A stretch of 32,357 nt of DNA from a virus: positions 1 to 32,357 of IMG/VR virus record IMGVR_UViG_3300029989_000109; one strand, written 5' to 3'. Position 1 is the stretch's first letter, and every line of letters begins with the position of its first letter. Below are positions 8,128 to 16,076 of the stretch, piece after piece. The notes beneath the pieces are model-generated. The model did no database searches and was not told the DNA's origin. It saw only the letters and a list, made by a program, of their open reading frames with translations. The position numbers and the translations under genes are program-made.

Positions 8128-8825
8128 ACGCCACCCTTTTGCATGATTTTTTCAATCGCCGTCGAGAACTCTTCAGCGAAGTATTTCTGGGCGGTCTTTT
8201 CAACCACGCCTGTGAAATTCAGGCGCGGACGGTATTTCGGCTGAGTCATTGTGAAAATAAACAGCGGCGTGATCGTGCGGCCTGCGCCCTTTCCGCTGCG
8301 CATCCAAATGCCGCGTGTCTTTTTCCGCCCCACTTCACCGGCGAACATGCCGCCGCCCTTGAAATTCTGGGTTTTTAGTTGGTTGAGGATGCTGCGCACC
8401 CGTGGGCCGGGCACGTTGCCGAATGCGTCGAGAGCCATTTCGCGGGACGGAACCACACGTTCACCGCTGCGCAGGATGCCCATGTAGCGCAGGGCTTTTT
8501 CAAGCCCTTTTTCGCGCCGGGCGCCGCCCTCGACTTCCGGCTGCAGAAAGTTCTCGGGCACCACGCCAGAGCCCGCCGTGTTCTTCACCATCACGCGGGC
8601 CGACAGCGTGCCTGTCGTTGAGGGCTGCACAAACAGGCTGTTCAGCGTGTAGGGCGTGGGCCGGTCAAAGACGCGGCGCATTTCAGCGGGTAAATCGTCT
8701 TTGGCGGCGCGCTGGGCGGTTTTTGTCAGCGCGGTGCTGGCGGCATAGGGCATCACACGCGTAGGAATCCCCTGCACTTCGCTGATCATCTGGGCGATGG
8801 AGCCGGTGGCGGTGATGTTGAGCAT
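8124..8825 (-). CDS. Putative minor tail/morphogenesis protein (gpZ-like)
   Basis: A 233-residue basic protein. The segment MPYAASTALTKTAQRAAKDDLPAEMRR near the N-terminus resembles the opening of lambda gpZ-type minor tail proteins, where a run of Ala-rich helix precedes a basic segment, and the C-terminal part (FIFTMTQPKYRPRLNFTGVVEKTA) also fits that group. gpZ is needed to connect tail to head in lambda. If so, its position, upstream of gpW rather than between FII and U, is shifted compared with lambda. No strong ribosome binding site is seen before the ATG. An unrelated phage structural protein is the alternative. Confidence 0.5.
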   Translation of the reverse strand: MLNITATGSIAQMISEVQGIPTRVMPYAASTALTKTAQRAAKDDLPAEMRRVFDRPTPYTLNSLFVQPSTTGTLSARVMVKNTAGSGVVPENFLQPEVEGGARREKGLEKALRYMGILRSGERVVPSREMALDAFGNVPGPRVRSILNQLKTQNFKGGGMFAGEVGRKKTRGIWMRSGKGAGRTITPLFIFTMTQPKYRPRLNFTGVVEKTAQKYFAEEFSTAIEKIMQKGGV

Positions 8826-8856
8826 GGTTCAGGGATATTTTCGGTAGAAATAAAAA

Positions 8857-8886
8857 AACCCCGGCCACTGGTTGAACAGTGAACGG
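8857..8886. terminator. Bidirectional terminator
   Basis: CCCCG (8859-8863) pairs with CGGGG (8884-8888 region) and the inner CACTG with CAGTG, around a small mismatch. The hairpin is preceded by seven A and followed by a T run, so it can work on both strands. It lies just upstream of the gpZ-like gene, and would stop minus-strand transcripts from the terminase side unless they are antiterminated, insulating the plus-strand accessory gene at 9108. Confidence 0.75.
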
Positions 8887-8948
8887 GGCTTTTTGAGGCC
8901 AGAAAAGGCTTGTTTTTCGGGTTTTTGGTGCTTTTTTAAGGGTTTTTT

Positions 8949-9087
8949 CAGGTAAGCGTAGTTGGGGGACTTACCTGTATTGGTGCCAAATATAGGGCAA
9001 AGTGTCAGGTGTTGTCACGACCTATTTTGTCAGGTCTAGACCTGACAAAATAGGACTTGACAAAGTATCAGACAATGTAGTTACAAA
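8949..9087 (+). promoter_or_regulatory. Palindrome-rich control region of the accessory gene
   Basis: The region carries a perfect 34-bp palindrome at 9021-9054 (arm CCTATTTTGTCAGGTCT, no loop), a further TGTCAGGT half-site at 9003-9010, and an 8-bp inverted pair CAGGTAAG/CTTACCTG at 8949-8956 and 8970-8977. Two bases past the big palindrome is a consensus -35 (TTGACA, 9057-9062); a matching -10 is weak (TACAAA at 9082-9087, spacing 19). The layout suggests an operator for a dimeric or tetrameric regulator controlling the gene at 9108. The regulator is not identified. Confidence 0.5.
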
Positions 9088-9107
9088 AACGAAACCCATT
9101 TACCAAA

Positions 9108-9527
9108 ATGCAAAACAGATCAGTCCCTATCATCCCGCGCTACACGCGTATTTGTAAGCAATGCGGCACATTGAACAACGGTGAAAGCCAAGGAGGACTT
9201 CCTGGTAGTGGCTGGATTGAGGTTGTGCTGTGGCTGTGCTACATCGTGCCTGGGTTGATTTACTCAATCTGGCGACGTGGAAAAAAGAATGTGACCTGCT
9301 CGGCCTGTGCCAGTAGGGATCTGATCCAGGTCGGAACCCCCGTGGGCGCGCAGCTGGCGCGGCAGTATCACCCTCAGGCCATCATTGCAGAAAGTGGATC
9401 ACTTCTCCCTCCCGAGGCCAAAAAAGCACCACCTCCTTCCGCTGCACGCATCTTTAAGACAATTGGCCTACTTCTTTTGGCTATTTTTGTGATCGCGTTC
9501 ATTTCAGGCGTTATCTCTCGAATGTAA
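9108..9527 (+). CDS. Zinc-ribbon membrane protein, likely a moron
   Basis: A 139-residue protein on the strand opposite to all the surrounding late genes. It has a CKQCG pair near residue 16, a hydrophobic hairpin (WIEVVLWLCYIVPGLIYSIW, about 36-55) that resembles the small Pmp3/YqaE-like membrane hairpins, a second pair CSAC (about 64-67) completing a CxxC-CxxC zinc ribbon, a Pro/Ala linker, and a C-terminal membrane segment (about 115-137). With its own regulatory region and flanking terminators it fits the definition of a moron, a gene added to a phage and expressed from the prophage. The function is unknown; a membrane-level superinfection or stress role would be speculation. There is no strong Shine-Dalgarno sequence, and base composition is lower in GC than its neighbours. 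Confidence 0.75.
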   Translation: MQNRSVPIIPRYTRICKQCGTLNNGESQGGLPGSGWIEVVLWLCYIVPGLIYSIWRRGKKNVTCSACASRDLIQVGTPVGAQLARQYHPQAIIAESGSLLPPEAKKAPPPSAARIFKTIGLLLLAIFVIAFISGVISRM

Positions 9528-9550
9528 GGCTAAATGTCCTAACCACGGGC

Positions 9551-9596
9551 GGGCCGGATGCATTGATGGCCATCACAGCCGGTTTTTCAAGCCTGT
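9551..9596 (+). terminator. Possible terminator of the accessory gene
   Basis: Two CCGG tetramers flank a TGATGGCCATCA palindrome and are followed by five T. The stem is imperfect and overlaps the end of the HTH gene on the other strand, so this is a weak call. Confidence 0.35.
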
Positions 9597-10099
9597 TCCA
9601 GTTCCTGCCGTTCGGCGCGCCGCGCCAGCGTGGCGCAATGGGCATCCTGGTTGTCTGCTGCGATGGCGCTGGCAGCGCTGGACACCCGCACCCGGAAGGC
9701 GGTTAGCCGCGCATAAAAATGCTGGCGTGAAATGCCTAGTGCATCTGCGGCGCGCTTGATGGGCTTGACGCGGTACACGTAGTAGGCATCAAACACCTGG
9801 CGGTCGATGGAATCGCGCGGCTGGCTGATATAGGCAGTGTGAAACGCCGCCAGATCAGCGCTGCAAATCGCATCCACGACCACCACAGGGCGGGTCGCAC
9901 CGGACAGGCGGCCCAGCACGGTCCCGGCCAGCGGGGCCGGGCCGTACAGGCGGCGCGTACGGCACCATCGCGCCCAGCTTTCGCACAACGCGTCCAGATC
10001 TCGGTCGCGCTTGTTGTGGGCGGAGAGCTGCTCGCCCTGATCAATCGGGGCCGGGGCGACGAAGACGGCAGTACGTCCTGGGCCAGTATCAAAAGTCAT
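9587..10099 (-). CDS. HTH protein next to terminase, Q-antiterminator-like candidate
   Basis: A 170-residue protein. The N-terminal half contains CESWARWCRTRRLYGP; the C-terminal half has YYVYRVKPIKRAADALGISR followed by QHFYARL, a helix-turn-helix of the sigma-region-4 type. This two-part plan (a WxxW-like segment, then YxxxxSxxxxAxxLgis-type HTH) resembles phage Q-type antitermination proteins and related late regulators, but I cannot see residues that settle it. Its start overlaps the terminase large-subunit stop (ATGA at 10096-10099), so it is translationally coupled to terminase, an unusual place for a Q gene, which normally precedes the late promoter. Alternative: an uncharacterised terminase-associated DNA-binding protein. 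Confidence 0.6.
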   Translation of the reverse strand: MTFDTGPGRTAVFVAPAPIDQGEQLSAHNKRDRDLDALCESWARWCRTRRLYGPAPLAGTVLGRLSGATRPVVVVDAICSADLAAFHTAYISQPRDSIDRQVFDAYYVYRVKPIKRAADALGISRQHFYARLTAFRVRVSSAASAIAADNQDAHCATLARRAERQELEQA

Positions 10100-12096
10100 G
10101 AGAGTCCTCTACTGAGAATGCGTCTGCGCTGGACGGGTTTAATAAATGGGGTGCTCGCCACCGGCGCCGCCACTGGGGCGATGACGGGTGGCGCTGGCGA
10201 GGCGGCCAGGTCAATGTTTTCAGGCGCTGCAGGCGGCGTGGGCGCAGCGAACAGGTCGGGCGTGATGTCGTCGCGGATGAGCTTTTTGCGCAGCCGCGCC
10301 CAGTCCAGGGCGCTCCACTTGTCCAGGCGCAGCTTGAATGCGATGGCCAGGCTGTAAACGCACAGATCAAGCGCCTCATTGCGGACGTGGGCATCCTTGT
10401 GCCAGACCTCGACGACGTTGCCGCCGCGCAGTTTCTGGATTTTTCGCTCGGCCAGCAGTTGCTCGAACCAGGCCTGCTCGATGTGTTTGTGAAAGTGCAT
10501 GGCGCCGGGGCCAGCTGGCAGCTCGATGCGGTTGAAAATCCAGTCTTTGGCCACGTCAGTGCCGACTATCCACAGTTCTGCGCCTGCGGGGTCGCGCTGG
10601 CCGCCCCAGTCAATCTCCTGTGCGCTGGGCTTGGCGCTGATGATGGGCCGATTCGGACGGCTGGCGCCCCTCAGGATGACGCAGCCGCTGGCGCGGCAGC
10701 TGGCACCGTAGTGGTACACGTCCTGCGTGTTGGCGCCGCCGGAGTCAATGCCCCAGGCGCTGATCGGGATGAGGGCGCCGCTGACATGTTGGAAAGGTGT
10801 GCGCCGGATCTCGTCGAGCCGCGCCCACACGCTGCCGGGCGTCTCAGGCGGCACGCTGGGGCTACCCCAAAGCACGATGTAGTCCATCACCCAGCGCTCC
10901 ATGCCCGGCCCCCACGCGTCGATTTGCACTTCGAGGCGGTCTGGCTGGGTATCGACGGACATGGTGACGACCAGGGCGGCGTCGGGCAGCGTGCGCGGCG
11001 GGTAGTTTTCGGCACGGTCCACCAGGGCTTGCACGGTGGTCACACCCTTGCTGTGGTCGTAGGGCAGCGCCAGGCGCGTATTGTAGAAGGCCTGTATCTT
11101 GGTTGGGTCGCCTTTACGCAGGTCTTCTTCGGCCGCATCGTGCATACGGGCCAGCTCCAGCCAGCTGGTCCAGCCCATCGGGGCGTAGAGCTGGCTGATG
11201 GTGAAGCTGATGGTGCCGTCTTTGTTGACGGCCGTGGGCACCCAGTCGCCGCGCGCGAGCATATTGGTCTTGCTGTATTCGTCAATGAGGGCGCCGCAGT
11301 CGGGGCACATCATCTTGGCCCAGGTCAGCGCCTCGTCGGTGCGCATGTTTTCAAAACTGAGCGCATGGGCGTGGCCGCAGTGCGGGCACGGGACGTGGAA
11401 GTAGCGCTGGTCGCCTTTTTCAAACAGCTCAAGGATTTTGCTGATGCCGCGCGGGCGCTTTGGGCTGCTGGAGTAGTACCACTTGCGGTTGCGGCCGTAT
11501 GTGGAGCCGCGATTTTCAAAAATCTCCACCGGGTCGCCCTGCCCTTGCAGGTCTGATTCCCAATCGTCAATCTCGTCGCCGTAGCCGTAGCGCGCGGGGA
11601 TTTCGGCCAGGTTGGCGGCGCTGCCAGCGGTGGCAATGTGCAGCGTGCCGCCTCGGAATTCTTTGGTGCTGTCGGTGTTTTTGCCTTCGCGGGTGCGCGG
11701 CTTGGCGAACAGGTCTGTTACGCGTGGCGTGGCCTTGATGGTCTTGTTGATGCGGGCGCTGAGCCGCGCGGCCAGGTCGCCCGAGGGCATCAGGGCGAGG
11801 ATGTTGGCTGGCGCGGCGTCCACGATGGCCATCAGCCAGTTCATGGCCGTCTGCGTTTTGAGCATCTGGCTGGCGGCCATCACGACCACGCGGGTGCAGG
11901 GGTGGCCGGGGCTTAAGACGTGCATCACTTCGCGGGCGAATGGCGTGCGGTCAATGCTGTACTTGCCGCCTTCGGCGTTGCCGTCGGTGGGGATGTAGGC
12001 GTGGTCGTCTGACCACTCATCAACCCACATCTCAGGGTCGGGCAGCAGACCGGCCATAAAGGCGTCGCGGTAGGCGCTCTGGCCGCAGGCAAACAT
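10096..12096 (-). CDS. Terminase large subunit (lambda gpA family)
   Basis: A 666-residue protein when started at the ATG at 12096, which overlaps the stop of the small subunit (ATGA) and is better placed than an in-frame upstream start. The ATPase domain shows a Walker A-like motif (AASQMLKTQ, about 74-82) and Walker B with catalytic acid (GYGDEID, about 171-177). A four-cysteine zinc site follows (CPHC about 237-240, CPDC about 264-267). The C-terminal nuclease domain contains acidic residues in SVDTQPDRLEVQIDAWG and GIDSGGANTQDVYH. The enzyme cuts concatemeric phage DNA and pumps it into the procapsid through the portal. Length is near lambda gpA (641). Confidence 0.95.
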   Translation of the reverse strand: MFACGQSAYRDAFMAGLLPDPEMWVDEWSDDHAYIPTDGNAEGGKYSIDRTPFAREVMHVLSPGHPCTRVVVMAASQMLKTQTAMNWLMAIVDAAPANILALMPSGDLAARLSARINKTIKATPRVTDLFAKPRTREGKNTDSTKEFRGGTLHIATAGSAANLAEIPARYGYGDEIDDWESDLQGQGDPVEIFENRGSTYGRNRKWYYSSSPKRPRGISKILELFEKGDQRYFHVPCPHCGHAHALSFENMRTDEALTWAKMMCPDCGALIDEYSKTNMLARGDWVPTAVNKDGTISFTISQLYAPMGWTSWLELARMHDAAEEDLRKGDPTKIQAFYNTRLALPYDHSKGVTTVQALVDRAENYPPRTLPDAALVVTMSVDTQPDRLEVQIDAWGPGMERWVMDYIVLWGSPSVPPETPGSVWARLDEIRRTPFQHVSGALIPISAWGIDSGGANTQDVYHYGASCRASGCVILRGASRPNRPIISAKPSAQEIDWGGQRDPAGAELWIVGTDVAKDWIFNRIELPAGPGAMHFHKHIEQAWFEQLLAERKIQKLRGGNVVEVWHKDAHVRNEALDLCVYSLAIAFKLRLDKWSALDWARLRKKLIRDDITPDLFAAPTPPAAPENIDLAASPAPPVIAPVAAPVASTPFIKPVQRRRILSRGLS

Positions 12097-12695
12097 CAGG
12101 CGGCATCCCCTGCCGGTGTGGCGCGCACGCAATCGGCCAGCACCTGGCGCAGCGCCTCGCGCAGCATGCGTTCAAGCTCGAACGGATCTGACACCGGTGC
12201 CAGCAGCGGGGCGATTTTGGTTGGCAGGCCCATCAGGCGGTCGCGCAGGGTGCGGGCCTCGGTGTAGGCGGCGCGCTCCACGTCGGCTTTTTCAACCAGC
12301 AGGCCTTCGGCTTGCATGCGGCTGATGCGGGCTTTGGCGGCTTCTTCGCGCTCGCGCAGGGACCGGGCTATTTTGAAGTTGGCGCCGTGGTCTTCGGTGT
12401 AGTGGTGATCGAAGTCGCCATCGTCGGCGCTGGCGCTGGACTGGGCGGGCGTGGGCAGCTCGGTGACGATGCCAGCACGGGCCTTGGCACGGGTCTCGGC
12501 GGCTATGCTCTGGCCGAGATCAGCGGTGGCGGCGATTTGCAGGCGGACGGTATCGACATGCCAGGTGCCATCAGCCTCTGGCGTGATGCGGCCGGCGCTT
12601 TTGAGCTGCGACACGCGAGCGGTCGAGACACCCAGCGCGACGGCCAGGGCTTTTTGGCTGGAGACGGTAGCTGGTGGCGCAGCGCCATCTGACAT
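12096..12695 (-). CDS. Terminase small subunit (Nu1-like)
   Basis: A 199-residue protein from the ATG at 12695 (MSDGAAPPATVSSQKALAV). A TTG at 12716 with a GGGGG tract before it would add seven residues and is a real alternative, since the ATG has no clear ribosome binding site. Residues about 11-40 form a winged-helix DNA-binding motif (SQKALAVALGVSTARVSQLK), followed by a coiled, Ala/Glu/Arg-rich part and a C-terminal segment that would bind the large subunit. The small subunit recognises the packaging start site. It directly precedes and overlaps the large subunit, and an intergenic stretch of palindromes lies upstream (12717-12855). Confidence 0.85.
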   Translation of the reverse strand: MSDGAAPPATVSSQKALAVALGVSTARVSQLKSAGRITPEADGTWHVDTVRLQIAATADLGQSIAAETRAKARAGIVTELPTPAQSSASADDGDFDHHYTEDHGANFKIARSLREREEAAKARISRMQAEGLLVEKADVERAAYTEARTLRDRLMGLPTKIAPLLAPVSDPFELERMLREALRQVLADCVRATPAGDAA

Positions 12696-12716
12696 TGTGA
12701 ACAGGCTATCGCTCAA

Positions 12717-12855
12717 TTAACCCCCAGGAGGGAGTTAACCCAGTTAACCGGGTTAACGTGCTTTGAAAATGCTTCCAGCAAAAAAACCACGGGGGTCGAA
12801 TTACCCCCACGGCCACCTGCGCCGGGAGTACCTACACGGGGGTCGGCCACCACGA
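12717..12855. other. Repeat-rich intergenic region, candidate cos/packaging site
   Basis: The stretch before the small terminase gene contains three GTTAAC units spaced nine bases apart (about 12736-12759), which also form an inverted pair GTTAACCC/GGGTTAAC. Further on are the direct repeat CACGGGGGTCG (two copies, 12789-12799 region and 12836-12846 region) and an inverted copy of GGGGGT as ACCCCC between them. In lambda, cosN and the Nu1-binding sites lie just before Nu1. The position and repeats fit, but no cohesive-end sequence can be proven from sequence alone. Confidence 0.3.
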
Positions 12856-13824
<969 letters not shown>

Positions 13825-13842
13825 GGCAGTCTCCCTAAGTTA

Positions 13843-14682
13843 TTAGCTATCTCGAACCAAAGGATTGACAGCACAGCCCTGCCCTTGCGCTGCAGCAGCC
13901 AGGACGCGCTCCATTGCAGCCACTGAGCCCGCAGCAAACTCGCTGGCATGGCGCAGCAAGCTCAGAGATAGCTGGACTTCGTCGTGATACTTGTGGGCCA
14001 AGGCCTTGCCCAGCGTCATGCCATCGACGACCCGCTTGACATCAGCCAGGCTGGCACCGTCAGTGCGAATGCAGGGCGTGTGGTAGGCCACGCGGCGCGC
14101 CAGGTGCTCACGGCTCAGCTCGTAGGCTTCGCGGGCCATCGCCCAGGCGCTGGCGTCGATCAGGGCTTGCTGGGCGGGTGTGAGCGGTACCGGCTCGCTT
14201 TGGCCCGACAGCAGCAAGGCGCGCACGTCAATGCTGTCGGGCGCGGTCTTGGCCGGGGTGATGCTGGCATCGGGAGCCGGGTAGCCATACGCGACCAAGG
14301 CATCAAGCACCCTTCTCTCACAGGCGATGAAGTAGCGCCGGGCTTCGCGGCCCTGTTCGTTGTTTTCCACCATCGACAGCTCTTTGGCCATATCGAGGGT
14401 CAGGTGGTAGTCGATTGATTTACGATCACCACCATGAACTTGATTCCCCCGATTTGGTGAATCAAGTTTTGTACTCCCCAAATCGGGGGAGCTCAAATTC
14501 TTCACTGTGATGAAGTCCACGCCTTCGACAAAGCCGAATTTTCGGATGCGGCCCTTAATCCAGGTATTGAAGTCGCGCTTGACCTGCATGAAGGCATGCA
14601 GCGTGCGGGCGTCGCAAAGTTGAACAGATTGGGAGTTGAGGGTTCCGGTGAAAACGGGAACGAGCGCGAGCGAATCAGCCAT
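13843..14682 (-). CDS. AntA/AntB-type antirepressor
   Basis: A 279-residue protein. Residues about 20-120 form the AntA/AntB domain: QLCDARTLHAFMQVKRDFNT, WIKGRIRKFGFVEGVDF, then DYHLTLDMAKELSMVENNEQ and GREARRYFIACERRVL, all diagnostic. Such proteins counteract prophage repressors and can trigger induction. The C-terminal region (about 180-275) is helical and differs from the KilAC type; its role is unknown. The gene lies downstream of the Cro-like gene on the same strand and 18 bp before the DUF1376 gene, so it belongs to the rightward (minus-strand) early transcript. A 13-bp perfect inverted repeat (14445-14457 and 14478-14490) lies inside the coding sequence. Confidence 0.9.
   Translation of the reverse strand: MADSLALVPVFTGTLNSQSVQLCDARTLHAFMQVKRDFNTWIKGRIRKFGFVEGVDFITVKNLSSPDLGSTKLDSPNRGNQVHGGDRKSIDYHLTLDMAKELSMVENNEQGREARRYFIACERRVLDALVAYGYPAPDASITPAKTAPDSIDVRALLLSGQSEPVPLTPAQQALIDASAWAMAREAYELSREHLARRVAYHTPCIRTDGASLADVKRVVDGMTLGKALAHKYHDEVQLSLSLLRHASEFAAGSVAAMERVLAAAAQGQGCAVNPLVRDS
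14445..14490. repeat. 13-bp inverted repeat inside the antirepressor gene
   Basis: TCCCCCGATTTGG (14445-14457) and its exact reverse complement (14478-14490), separated by 20 bases. It falls in a variable loop of the AntA domain and encodes LSSPDLG and DSPNRG. It could fold in the messenger RNA or bind a protein. Confidence 0.85.
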
Positions 14683-14965
14683 GATTTGGCCTCCAAAGAC
14701 TGCGGTTTACAAAAACCGTCGCCCTCGTGACCAAACGATGGCGGCAGCTCGACGGGTTGGTCAACCGGGCAGCCCTTGCGAGAACCGGCAGGCCCTTGCG
14801 GGCCTCCCATCGAGCCGCCAAAACTGGAGGCACAAATAGAGAAGCCGCAAATCCTGTGCGGATACTGCGGCTTTCGTCGCAGGACTGATTCAGGTGACCA
14901 AACCCGGCCGCGCAATGTGGCGCGACAGGCGTAGTATAGACCCGATAAACCAAGGAGTGCAAGCA
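14683..14965 (-). promoter_or_regulatory. Structured leader region upstream of the antirepressor, possible Ash-like leader peptide
   Basis: No conventional gene fills this 283-bp stretch. On the minus strand it holds a frame that reads FSICASSFGGSMGGPQGPAG and, further on, PSFGHEGDGFCKPQSLEA, a composition that recalls the Ash family of small phage proteins, and this frame runs on into the antirepressor gene in a different phase. The DNA also has hairpins: GAAGCCGCA/TGCGGCTTT (14841-14849 with 14866-14874, one GU pair) and AGGCCC/GGGCCT (14790-14805). It may be a translated leader or an attenuator; the Ash resemblance is from memory and weak. Confidence 0.35.
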
Positions 14966-15193
14966 ATGACCCGCGACAAACTGGCCCAATTTATGAGAAG
15001 CCTGCCCAATATCGACACCCCCATGCCCATGAACCCGGACGCAATGGCTGAAACGCTGCTTCTTGAGTTGGAAAATAGCTGGGATTTGCTGCCAAAGACG
15101 ACGCAAGCTGCCATGCTTGGCGTGGCCACCAACCTGAAACGCTACGGCGTCGATGAGGCGTTCACTGACCTTCATTCCACGGCCTCATTCTGA
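14966..15193 (+). CDS. Small hypothetical protein on the opposite strand
   Basis: A 75-residue acidic protein starting MTRDKLAQFMRSLPNIDTP, preceded by AAGGAG eight bases before the ATG, which decides this start over a longer in-frame one. It is helix-rich (AMAETLLLELENSWDLLPK) with no motif I recognise. A TATAGA hexamer at 14935-14940 could be a -10 box, but no good -35 is present. It points against the surrounding minus-strand early genes and ends about 60 bp before the stop of the Tad2-like gene. Function unknown; the strong ribosome binding site is the main support. Confidence 0.6.
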   Translation: MTRDKLAQFMRSLPNIDTPMPMNPDAMAETLLLELENSWDLLPKTTQAAMLGVATNLKRYGVDEAFTDLHSTASF

Positions 15194-15235
15194 GATAGCT
15201 CAATAGGCACCAGCACGGTCTTGACACCGTGACGA
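15192..15235. repeat. Direct repeat copy A (remnant of a gene 3' end)
   Basis: About 44 bp starting GAGATAGCTCAATAGGCACC match 15701-15744 with roughly seven differences, 509 bp apart. Copy B is the real 3' end of the gene at 15708-16034 (TVLVP then stop); copy A keeps the same codons (KTVLVPI) without the gene. Together they bracket the Tad2-like gene. Confidence 0.8.
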
Positions 15236-15255
15236 CAAGCACTTCTTACCATCAT

Positions 15256-15678
15256 TTAAACGACCCGAACCCAGTCTTTGGCCAGCGAATCCACCTGGCC
15301 GGGCTGCCATCCATTGACCACCTGCCCTTGCTCATTCATCAGGCACAGGCATGGCAAAAATTCAACGTCGCGGCCGAGGCCCATCAAAAGCGCCTTCGCA
15401 GAGGCTGGAAGCGTTTTGACGATTTGCAAAAATGCCTTGGACAAGGTATCGCCAGGGCGCAAAAAGACAAACATGGCGTCGGCATGCCAGCCAACACGCT
15501 TCACGCAATGGCCAGCCTCTAAATCTGCAACGGCGCCGCCAATATCCATCAACGCCAGCTCATACGTGCCAGGACGCGGAATGCTCTGGGTAGTGCAATA
15601 GCCATTGCAATTGGCGCCGCCCTGGTGGCAGGAAACGCCGCAGACATGCGACTTCACAATGGTTTTTTTCTCGTTCAT
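15256..15678 (-). CDS. DUF2829 / Tad2-like protein (candidate Thoeris anti-defence)
   Basis: A 140-residue protein. Residues about 43-140 match the DUF2829 pattern now linked to Tad2: ALMDIGGAVADLEAGHCVKR followed by VGWHADAMFVFLRPGD, and at the C-terminus GQVVNGWQPGQVDSLAKDW. Tad2 of phage SPO1 binds and sequesters the cyclic ADP-ribose-type signal made by the Thoeris ThsB protein, so the effector is not activated. Many DUF2829 members have no tested role, so anti-defence is an inference here. An unusual N-terminal extension (about 1-40) has four Cys and two His (HVCGVSCHQGGANCNGYC), suggestive of a metal site. The gene is flanked by ~44-bp direct repeats. Confidence covers family membership more than activity. 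Confidence 0.7.
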   Translation of the reverse strand: MNEKKTIVKSHVCGVSCHQGGANCNGYCTTQSIPRPGTYELALMDIGGAVADLEAGHCVKRVGWHADAMFVFLRPGDTLSKAFLQIVKTLPASAKALLMGLGRDVEFLPCLCLMNEQGQVVNGWQPGQVDSLAKDWVRVV

Positions 15679-15700
15679 GGTTGACCTTTTGAAATTTCCA

Positions 15701-15744
15701 GAGATAGCTAAACAGGCACCAGCACGGTTTTGACATCGTCACGC
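15701..15744. repeat. Direct repeat copy B (3' end of the upstream gene)
   Basis: Partner of 15192-15235; it contains the last codons and the stop of the gene at 15708-16034, plus the junction motif AGATAGCT. Confidence 0.8.
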
Positions 15745-16034
15745 CCCTTCGCGTCGCGGCACTGGCGCGGCTCCGAGCGCAGCAGCCAGCCGTCGCGCAC
15801 CATTTCAGACACGCGCCCGGCAAAGTTGCCATCCCCTACCCGGCCGCGAGCGCCGCCCAGCTTGCCGGGCTGCTGTTCGTAGAGGCGCTGGATTTCCGTC
15901 GCCGTCATATCGACCACGCCGCGCCCATGCGCATGGCGCACGATGTCAAGCACGTCGCGCTTCATTTGCGAGAGCTTTTTCGGCTTCGCTGCAGGCGCTG
16001 CAGGTTCTAGCAATGTTTCAGACACGCGGCCCAT
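15708..16034 (-). CDS. Hypothetical protein with winged-helix-like core
   Basis: A 108-residue basic protein. Residues about 24-80 (QMKRDVLDIVRHAHGRGVVD, then TATEIQRLYEQ, then GRVSEMVRDGWLLRSE) look like a winged helix: helix, turn, recognition helix, beta wing. It may regulate transcription or take part in phage DNA processing; I cannot name a family. It follows the RHH-type gene on the minus-strand early transcript. The ATG sits in GAGATAGCTATATG, where the junction motif AGATAGCT overlaps the ribosome-binding position, so its translation start is weakly supported. Its 3' end is duplicated at 15192-15235. Confidence 0.65.
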   Translation of the reverse strand: MGRVSETLLEPAAPAAKPKKLSQMKRDVLDIVRHAHGRGVVDMTATEIQRLYEQQPGKLGGARGRVGDGNFAGRVSEMVRDGWLLRSEPRQCRDAKGRDDVKTVLVPV

Positions 16035-16076
16035 ATAGCTATCTCATTCATTCGGGTTGATAAAACGCAAGGGAGT

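Noticed and set aside
14675-15175. A 166-residue minus-strand frame across the antirepressor leader
   Set aside because: It overlaps the plus-strand gene that has a good ribosome binding site and shows no recognisable domain; only the leader part was kept as a regulatory candidate.
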